This document shows, piece by piece, positions 6,632 through 11,794 of a stretch of DNA of 11,794 nt. This DNA comes from Campylobacterales bacterium (lineage in GTDB: Bacteria; Campylobacterota; Campylobacteria; Campylobacterales; QNZT01), in the NCBI GenBank assembly GCA_027055005.1, contig JALUNR010000079.1:1-11794 (forward strand), written 5' to 3'. Numbering within the stretch: position 1 is the stretch's first letter; each line of letters begins with the position of its first letter. Both the position numbers and the translations under genes were made by a program. Under the pieces are notes generated by a model, which was not told the origin of the DNA, searched no databases, and saw only the letters and a program-made list of their open reading frames with translations.

Positions 6632-8035
6632 TTGAAAAATATTTTAGTTATAGTAGATGGAACAGTTGGAAAAGCTTTTTTACAAAGACTTTCCATCTCT
6701 AAAACTCAAAATAAGTATTTTATAGTTTACTTTAATGAAAATATTTTACCTGAAGCTAGAAGTGATAGTTGTCTTTTATATAAGTTTGACCCTACAAGTT
6801 TTAGTAAATTATCAAAACTATTAAATCAAATCAATTTTTTTGAAGTTTTTTTGATACTTCCCAATAAAAATGATTTACTTGAAACATATAAAAATATAAG
6901 ATATTTGCATAAAGATTTAAAGATAGTACTATTAGACAAGTGGCAATTGGAGTTAGATGATGAATATATAAATAAAATAGATTCTACTGATATAGTAGTA
7001 AATAGAGTGATGAATTTTTTACCAAATATTCCTATTTATGCAAAAGAGATAGGTTTAGGTAAAGGTGAAATAGCTCAAATTCAAATTCCTCCTACTAGTA
7101 ACTTCTCATATAAGCATATAGGAGCTCTTACTCAAAAGAGATGGAAAGTATCAGCAGTATATAGACAAGAAAAGCTTCATATTCCAAATGATAATTTTAT
7201 GCTTTTGCCAAATGATATAATAGTTATAGTTGGAAATCCAGCAGTAGTACAAAGTGTATATAGAAGTATAAATCAAAACTATGGTCAGTTTCCAAAACCT
7301 TATGGTGAAAATATCTATACTTTTATAGATATGCAAAGATTAAGTGATAAGGAGATCGATGCACTTATCAATGATGCTTTTTTACTATTTTCTAAACTAA
7401 ATACAACTAAACTTTATATAAGTGTAGTAAATCCAAGACTTTCAAAAGCCTATGAAAAACTCAAAAGCTATAAAAACTCAAATATAATAATCTTATTTAA
7501 CTATGAAGAGATAAATCAAAATGAGGTACTTAGTCTTGATGCAAAAAGATTTGATATAGGACTCATCATAAGTGATCCAAAAACTTTTATAAAAAATATA
7601 AAAGAGTTTTATGAGTTAAAATTACCTATATTTAAAACTTCGTTAGATGGATTTTGTAACTTAAAAGAATCAGTTGTTTTAAGTAGTAACAGTAAAGATG
7701 TAGAAGCTATTTCTTCAGTTGTTTTTGATGTATCAACTCAGTTAGAGCTAAATATCTCTTTATATGAGTTTGAAGGTATAGAAAAAGAAGAAAATGATAA
7801 AATAACTGAGCATTTTAAATCTCTTTCAAGACTTTTTGAAAGAGAGGTAAATATAGTAAAGTTAGAAAAAAATCCAATCCTAAAACTAGAAGATAAAAAA
7901 GATTTTTTACAATTTATAAGTTTTACTCAAAAATTAGTTGATATAAACTTCTTGGATAAGATTTTTTCAACAGAGTTAGAAGATCACTTTTATAAACTCT
8001 CTAACTCTTATCAGCTTTATATCCCTAAACTATGA
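6632..8035 (+). CDS. RCK/TrkA-C domain protein (COG3400-like), possible ion-channel regulator
   Basis: This 467-residue soluble protein has no transmembrane helices. Residues 1-125 look like a degenerate Rossmann RCK-N domain (NILVIVDGTVGKAF, then alternating strands such as FEVFLILPNKND and LKIVLLDKW). The usual GxGxxG is reduced to Gly10 and Gly13. Residues about 138-212 fit a TrkA-C (RCK-C) domain: EIGLGKGEIAQIQIPPTSNF, HIGALTQKRWKVSAVYR and LLPNDIIVIVGNPAVVQSVY. Residues about 225-467 form a further alpha/beta region (TTKLYISVVNPRL, NIIILFNYEE, DIGLIISD) of unknown role. RCK domains usually sense nucleotides or ions and gate potassium channels or transporters, but no channel gene is visible here. 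The TTG start lies 1 bp after the hisD stop without a good ribosome site, suggesting coupling. The 3' end overlaps the antiporter gene on the other strand by 19 bp. Domain call fairly firm, function inferred. Confidence 0.78.
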   Translation: MKNILVIVDGTVGKAFLQRLSISKTQNKYFIVYFNENILPEARSDSCLLYKFDPTSFSKLSKLLNQINFFEVFLILPNKNDLLETYKNIRYLHKDLKIVLLDKWQLELDDEYINKIDSTDIVVNRVMNFLPNIPIYAKEIGLGKGEIAQIQIPPTSNFSYKHIGALTQKRWKVSAVYRQEKLHIPNDNFMLLPNDIIVIVGNPAVVQSVYRSINQNYGQFPKPYGENIYTFIDMQRLSDKEIDALINDAFLLFSKLNTTKLYISVVNPRLSKAYEKLKSYKNSNIIILFNYEEINQNEVLSLDAKRFDIGLIISDPKTFIKNIKEFYELKLPIFKTSLDGFCNLKESVVLSSNSKDVEAISSVVFDVSTQLELNISLYEFEGIEKEENDKITEHFKSLSRLFEREVNIVKLEKNPILKLEDKKDFLQFISFTQKLVDINFLDKIFSTELEDHFYKLSNSYQLYIPKL

Positions 8036-8946
8036 GCTACTACTAAGGCTAAAATAGTCAAAAATACCATTCCTGTAGAACGATTATAAAGTTTATCAAC
8101 TGCTACAAATACAAGCATAACTGTAAGTATAAGTGCTGCTAGTATATCAAACATAGAGTTTTTTAAAACTAAAGTTAGAGGATTTACTACTGCACTTGCT
8201 CCTAGTACTACTGTAAAGTTTGCTATATTACTTCCGATGACATTTCCTATTGCCATATCAGCATCTTTTCTTCTTGCTGCTTGAACACTGACAACAAGTT
8301 CAGGAAGACTTGTACCAAAAGATACTAGTAAAAGCCCTATAATCCATTCACTAACACCAAAAGCTCTTGCTATATTTGATGCACTATCAACCGTAAATTC
8401 TGCACCAACTACAACAAAAATAAAACCGATAGTTAAAAGTCCTAAAGTTTTTAAAGTTTCAAATTTCTCTTTTTCTTCATTATCATTCTCCATCTTATCT
8501 ATTGCATTGTTTTTTAAGAAGACTAAATATGCTCCCATCATAAGTAAAAACAATACGCCCTCAAATCTACTTATTACTCCATCATAAGCCATCAACAAAA
8601 ATGCTAAAACAGGAAACAAAGCCCAAGCACTATCATCTTTAAATATATCTCGTTTTGGAGTTAACTTTTTACCTATCACAAAAACAACTCCCAAAACAAG
8701 TGCTAAGTTTATGATGTTACTTCCTATTACATTTGATACAGCTAAGTCAGTATGTCCTTTATAACTTGCTATTACACTAGCAACTAGTTCAGGTAAACTT
8801 GTTCCTAATGCTACAACAGTAGCACCTATGATAAAGCTAGGAATTCCAAAATGCTTAGCTATCTTTTCTGCCTCATCTATAACAAAATCAGCTCCCTTTA
8901 CAAGTGCTGCCATTGCAACAACAAAAGTAACTATATCTATTATCAT
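8017..8946 (-). CDS. Calcium/sodium (cation) antiporter, CaCA family
   Basis: This 309-residue inner-membrane exchanger belongs to the Ca2+:cation antiporter superfamily (YrbG/NCX-like). It has about ten hydrophobic helices in two inverted halves. Each half has an alpha repeat: GTSLPELVASVIASYKGHTD with SNVIGSN (residues 48-77), and GTSLPELVVSVQAARRKDAD with GNVIGSN (211-240). Glu53 and Glu217 are the expected cation-binding acids. The halves are joined by a charged cytosolic loop at about 148-165 (DKMENDNEEKEKFE). Length and repeats are normal for prokaryotic members, so it should be functional, probably exporting Ca2+ in exchange for Na+ or H+; ion specificity is not readable from sequence. 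Its ATG overlaps the ybeY stop by 1 base (TAATG), so it is translationally coupled. Its last 19 bases overlap the 3' end of the RCK gene tail to tail. Confidence 0.92.
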   Translation of the reverse strand: MIIDIVTFVVAMAALVKGADFVIDEAEKIAKHFGIPSFIIGATVVALGTSLPELVASVIASYKGHTDLAVSNVIGSNIINLALVLGVVFVIGKKLTPKRDIFKDDSAWALFPVLAFLLMAYDGVISRFEGVLFLLMMGAYLVFLKNNAIDKMENDNEEKEKFETLKTLGLLTIGFIFVVVGAEFTVDSASNIARAFGVSEWIIGLLLVSFGTSLPELVVSVQAARRKDADMAIGNVIGSNIANFTVVLGASAVVNPLTLVLKNSMFDILAALILTVMLVFVAVDKLYNRSTGMVFLTILALVVAHSLGI

Positions 8947-9362
8947 TAACTATTCCTTACTATTAAACTTTTTGGTAGATTATACTTTTTTATAATCTTT
9001 TCTTCTTTTTTTCTCATTTGTCCACTATCTTCTTCATGATCAAAACCAAGTAAATGTAAAAGACCATGTATAAAAAGTAAAGTTATTTCATCTTCTACAC
9101 TATGTCCTAACTTTTCAGCCATATTTTTAGCAAAATCAACATTTATAACTACTGAACCCAAAGGAAGATTAGGCATAAAATCCAGTGGAAAGCTAAGTAC
9201 ATCAGTTGGTTTATCAAGCCCTCTAAAGTTTTTATTTATCTCTTGTATATCAGCTGAATTTGTAAAGATAAGTTCTATATTCTTATCTGTTAAATCTTCC
9301 TTTATCTTTTCTAGGATGAGTATATTAAACTTTATACCATATCTATCGTCAAATTCTATCAT
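8946..9362 (-). CDS. ybeY: Endoribonuclease / rRNA maturation factor YbeY
   Basis: This 138-residue zinc-dependent RNase belongs to the UPF0054/YbeY family, involved in 16S rRNA 3'-end maturation and ribosome quality control in the cytoplasm. The zinc motif HGLLHLLGFDHEED is intact, with ligands His99, His103 and His109. The conserved FRGLDKPTDVLSFP stretch (46-59) carries Arg47. LGSVVINVDFAKNMAEKLGH (68-87) fits the family's GDIxI segment, although the usual Gly-Asp is here Gly-Ser. The length is slightly below the usual 150-160. The ATG is preceded by AAGGAA (complement of 9373-9378) about 10 nt away. A 104-bp gap separates it from the helicase gene upstream, so it may have its own promoter; TATAGT at 9407-9412 (minus strand) is a weak -10 candidate. 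It overlaps the antiporter start by one base. Confidence 0.95.
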   Translation of the reverse strand: MIEFDDRYGIKFNILILEKIKEDLTDKNIELIFTNSADIQEINKNFRGLDKPTDVLSFPLDFMPNLPLGSVVINVDFAKNMAEKLGHSVEDEITLLFIHGLLHLLGFDHEEDSGQMRKKEEKIIKKYNLPKSLIVRNS

Positions 9363-9407
9363 AACTTTTTATTTCCTTAAAATATTTACTATTGATTTAC
9401 TTTAAAA

Positions 9408-9437
9408 CTATATACTCAAAAAGTAAACAAAGTTCAT
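9408..9437 (-). other. Possible 9-codon leader ORF in the helicase-ybeY gap
   Basis: On the minus strand an AAGGAG (complement of 9445-9450) stands 7 nt before an ATG, followed by the codons MNFVYFLSI and TAG. The ribosome site is better than that of the neighbouring ybeY. The rest of the 104-bp gap (9363-9466) shows no clear terminator. It may be a leader peptide, a relic of a lost gene, or chance. Confidence 0.25.
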
Positions 9438-9466
9438 TCAAACACTCCTTTTGAAATTGTTTAAGA

Positions 9467-10759
9467 CTATAGCCCGAGTGGCTTAGTCTTAGTATAAAAC
9501 TCTTTTACACTATCGCTTACTTTGATAACTTTTTTTAGATAATTTTCAAAATCTTTTTTGTGATACTCTATCATCAGCTTTTTAGGATTTGTACTTCTTG
9601 AAAGAGCCACATAAAACTGACTACTTGCAAATATATTATCAACATTGCAAACAAGTTCATCGATTCCCATTCCTTGTGATTTATGAATAGTTATAGCATA
9701 ACAAAGTCGTAGTGGAAACTGTTTTAGAGAGTATAAAACATCTTGTTCTACCTTGTCATCCTTTACTATACTTTTACTCAGCTCAAACTCAAATCTATCA
9801 ACTTTGATAAGCTTTCCATTTCTTAAAAGACTCACTACTACATGATCTTCTTCTATATGCTCAACCAAGGCTCTCTCACCATTGTGATAACTTCCCCACT
9901 TATTTGTAGTAAATAAAACTTTAGCTCCTTCTTTTAAGACTAAGTTTTCTTCTACTGGAAGAGAGTTTATCCAGCTTTGTATCTTTTTATCACTGAGCTT
10001 TGTATCTTTTTTCTTCTTTATACTCTCTATCACTATCTCTTTTTGAGGAAGTGAGTTAAGTTTCAAATAGTTTAACTTTGTAGCCTCCCTATTTGTTCCA
10101 AACAAAACTGAAGGTTCATCTAAAACTTTATACTCTCTAAGTTTTTCAAGATACTCTACAACTTCACTATCAACAATTCCTACTCTTATTTTATTTAGTA
10201 TTCCCATAAACTTTTTATCATCAGTTCTTTTAACATCTATTAACTCTACACTCTTAAAGTTAAAATACTCCCAAGAACTTCCCTCAAAAGCATATATACT
10301 ATCATCAAATATAGAAGCAGATGAGCTTTTCTTTAAAATAGGAGAAAGTTGAAAAAAATCTCCAACTACAAGTATCTTTCCGCTAAATCTAGCATTTCTA
10401 AGTCGATAAAGTATCATATCCATCATTGATGCACTTACCATACTTATTTCATCTATCACTAAAAGATCTAGTTTAGAGAGTATTTTGTTTAACTCTTTTA
10501 TACGAGAGCGATTATATCTATCATTTATTTCTAATTCTTCAAAATTACTACTGATGCCAAATATAAAAAAACTATGTATAGTTTGTCCAGCTATATTTAT
10601 CGCACTTATACCAGTACTTCCAAGAGTAACAACACTTTTTTTGTTTAAGATATACTCTTTTACTATCTCACGAGTGGTATAACTTTTACCAACACCAGCA
10701 CCACCAGTTAAAAAGACATTGTTGGTTTTTAGTAAATCTATGATTTTTTGAGTGCTCAT
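9467..10759 (-). CDS. Compact Pif1/RecD-like SF1 DNA helicase (AAA ATPase)
   Basis: This 430-residue superfamily 1B helicase presumably unwinds DNA 5' to 3' using ATP. Motifs in order: Walker A GGAGVGKS (19-26); motif Ia-like LGSTGISAINIAGQTIHSFF (46-65); Walker B LLVIDEISMVSA (99-110); motif III VVGDFFQLSP (131-140); a Gly-Thr-Asn-Arg-Glu-Ala segment (221-226); AITIHKSQGMGIDE (355-368); and motif VI FYVALSRSTNPKKLMI (382-397). The TGISA and IHSFF stretch and the QLSP motif point to the Pif1 branch. It has no long N-terminal domain as RecD2 has, so it is a minimal core. An SH3-like strand region (about 275-325) precedes the last motifs. The ATG overlaps the stop of the dehydrogenase gene by 4 bp (ATGA), so co-translation is likely although no functional link is evident. 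Helicase identity firm; cellular role (replication-fork or repair accessory) inferred. Confidence 0.9.
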   Translation of the reverse strand: MSTQKIIDLLKTNNVFLTGGAGVGKSYTTREIVKEYILNKKSVVTLGSTGISAINIAGQTIHSFFIFGISSNFEELEINDRYNRSRIKELNKILSKLDLLVIDEISMVSASMMDMILYRLRNARFSGKILVVGDFFQLSPILKKSSSASIFDDSIYAFEGSSWEYFNFKSVELIDVKRTDDKKFMGILNKIRVGIVDSEVVEYLEKLREYKVLDEPSVLFGTNREATKLNYLKLNSLPQKEIVIESIKKKKDTKLSDKKIQSWINSLPVEENLVLKEGAKVLFTTNKWGSYHNGERALVEHIEEDHVVVSLLRNGKLIKVDRFEFELSKSIVKDDKVEQDVLYSLKQFPLRLCYAITIHKSQGMGIDELVCNVDNIFASSQFYVALSRSTNPKKLMIEYHKKDFENYLKKVIKVSDSVKEFYTKTKPLGL

Positions 10760-11622
10760 GAAAGTACCTTTATAGTTTGTAAAAGTTGATTTGAGTATCC
10801 ATACTCATTATCTTGCCAAGCTGAGATTTTAACTATTTTGTCATAACTTTTGCAAAAGTTTAAATCATAAGTTAAAAAGTTACAATCTTTTATAAAATCA
10901 CTACTAACTTTAGGTTCAAATGTATAAGTTATAAATCCTTTACAACTTTCTTTAAGACACCGATGCAAATCTTTTATATCTCTTTTTAATATCAAAGTAA
11001 TATCATAAAAAGTACAGTATGCCAAAGGAACTCTGATACTCTTTGCATCGATCTCTAAATCAGGAAAAAAATCCCTAACAGCTTTTGGAGCAGTAGAGTA
11101 GAGAGGTAGGATATTTAAAGTAGCACTTCTAGTTCGTCTTATATCCATATAAGGTTTTGCACGATCAAGTAGGGCTTGATCATTAGTATATGAATGAATC
11201 ATAGATGAGTAACAAGACTTTATACCAAACTCACTAAAAAGTTTTATAACTGGAGCGATAGCAGTAGCACTACAACTACTTGTGGAGAAGATTTTTTCAT
11301 TTAAATATTTTCCTTCATTTATTCCTACCATAAAATGAGGAGCATCAGGGGAGGGTGCTGAGATAACAACTCTTTTTGCCCCCTTTTTTAAAAAGATTTC
11401 ATTTTGTTCTAAAGTGAGATACTTCCCATTTGCTTGAATACAAACATCGACCCCACTTAAATCCAAATCCTCAGGATTTTTAACACAATAAGTTTTAACT
11501 CTATCAAGCTCAAACTCTTCTATATCATTTATCCCAACGATGTTAAAATCTTTACTATGTTTTGCTAAGTTATATAAAGCTTGACCTATCCGACCAAAGC
11601 CGTTTATGAAGATGTTTATCAC
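10756..11622 (-). CDS. Short, divergent glyceraldehyde-3-phosphate dehydrogenase-like protein
   Basis: This 288-residue homologue of phosphorylating GAPDH (usual length about 330-335) starts with the NAD fold INGFGRIGQAL and has Asp33 after strand two (GINDIEE). The presumed catalytic Cys117 is in STSSCSATAIAP (canonical ASCTTNCLAP, so the Asn and second Cys are replaced), and the general-base His143 is in HSYTNDQALLD. IRRTRSATLNILPL (161-174), YSTAPKAV (canonical STGAAKAV), Arg197 in IRVPLAYCT and WQDNEYGYSNQL (269-280) are also family signatures. Position differences from the usual C149, H176, R231 and N313 numbering show about 32 residues missing between Asp33 and Asp59 and about seven between Arg197 and Asn272. 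The GTG start has an in-frame stop six codons upstream, so the N-terminus is not longer. I infer an enzyme with altered substrate or cofactor use, or a paralogue beside a canonical gapA elsewhere. Confidence 0.83.
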   Translation of the reverse strand: MINIFINGFGRIGQALYNLAKHSKDFNIVGINDIEEFELDRVKTYCVKNPEDLDLSGVDVCIQANGKYLTLEQNEIFLKKGAKRVVISAPSPDAPHFMVGINEGKYLNEKIFSTSSCSATAIAPVIKLFSEFGIKSCYSSMIHSYTNDQALLDRAKPYMDIRRTRSATLNILPLYSTAPKAVRDFFPDLEIDAKSIRVPLAYCTFYDITLILKRDIKDLHRCLKESCKGFITYTFEPKVSSDFIKDCNFLTYDLNFCKSYDKIVKISAWQDNEYGYSNQLLQTIKVLS

Positions 11623-11655
11623 TATATAATTATTTCCCTATTTACTATTTTTTAA

Positions 11656-11661
11656 AATATA
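11656..11661 (-). promoter_or_regulatory. Possible -10 box of the minus-strand gene cluster
   Basis: TATATT on the minus strand lies about 34 bp before the GTG start of the dehydrogenase gene. An AGGGA follows about 13 nt before the start, which is rather far for a ribosome site. The match is modest in AT-rich DNA, but this gap is the only place for a promoter serving the dehydrogenase and helicase genes. Confidence 0.35.
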
Positions 11662-11678
11662 GTTTAGCAAAAGGAAGC

Positions 11679-11719
11679 ATAAAAATAAAATGTAGTAACT
11701 AGCAAGATTTTATTTTTAT
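11679..11719. repeat. 13-bp AT-only perfect inverted repeat
   Basis: ATAAAAATAAAAT at 11679-11691 is exactly mirrored as ATTTTATTTTTAT at 11707-11719 around a 15-bp spacer. It lies just upstream of the putative -10 box of the minus-strand cluster. An AT-only stem is weak as a terminator, so a DNA-level role (protein binding, bending) or compositional chance are the alternatives. The rest of 11623-11794 shows no gene; the right end holds only short AT-rich sequence with a CCCC/CGGG patch at about 11768-11781. Confidence 0.6.
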
Positions 11720-11794
11720 TTTGTTATGGCTTTTTATTAAACTATTTTATTTTATACATTTACTAATCCCCTTAAAATCGGGTCTTATTGTAAT

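Noticed and set aside
7151..7336. Open frame of 61 codons on the minus strand
   Set aside because: It is antisense within the TrkA-C domain region and has no ribosome site or motif.
8010..8050. Possible bidirectional terminator between the convergent genes
   Set aside because: Only short AGCT-type self-complementary pieces are present; no stem of useful length and no T-run.
10485..10682. Open frame of 65 codons on the plus strand
   Set aside because: It is antisense to the helicase N-terminal motifs and does not resemble a gene.
11751..11773. Minus-strand AAGGGG followed by ATG and a five-codon ORF (MYKIK)
   Set aside because: Too short, ends at once in TAG, no promoter or context; most likely chance.

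Overview
The window is AT-rich and nearly fully coding. It looks like a Campylobacterota (epsilonproteobacterial) chromosome. The evidence is a PEB4-type periplasmic foldase directly followed by a class II fructose-bisphosphate aldolase, an RCK-type protein of the COG3400 kind directly after hisD, strong use of A/T-ending codons, frequent TTG/GTG starts, and TATAAT-like -10 boxes without clear -35 boxes. Arcobacteraceae or Sulfurimonadaceae would fit; I cannot fix the genus from sequence alone.

Layout. (1) 1-505: the 3' end of a repetitive, phage tail-fibre-like gene that enters from outside the window, with a 216-bp tandem repeat of which 144 bp is copied exactly. (2) 559-3321, + strand: a tight cluster of peb4-like peptidyl-prolyl isomerase, fba aldolase and an ACC-deaminase-like PLP enzyme (gaps of 8 bp and an overlap of 14 bp). 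(3) 3396-5311, + strand: a two-gene envelope unit made of a membrane-anchored BON-like/OmpA-C protein and a membrane-anchored long coiled-coil protein with a degenerate Trp-centred repeat, joined by an ATGA overlap and preceded by a good -10 box. (4) 5341-8035, + strand: hisD and an RCK/TrkA-C-domain protein, with a perfect TATAAT just upstream. (5) 8017-11622, - strand, read from right to left: an unusually short GAPDH-like dehydrogenase, a compact Pif1/RecD-like helicase, ybeY and a calcium/cation antiporter. The last gene ends inside the 3' end of the RCK gene. (6) 11623-11794: a noncoding leader with an AT-only 13-bp perfect inverted repeat.

Most genes are housekeeping or conserved in the phylum: protein folding in the periplasm, glycolysis/gluconeogenesis, histidine synthesis, rRNA maturation, ion homeostasis and envelope integrity. 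The most unusual points are the recently duplicated fibre repeat beside core genes, the GAPDH homologue that lacks about 46 residues (mostly from its NAD-binding domain) and is translationally coupled to a helicase, and the OmpA/coiled-coil pair, whose second member I do not recognise as a named family. I found no CRISPR array, tRNA, rRNA or insertion sequence. No strong candidate for a wholly new defence or mobile system is visible.
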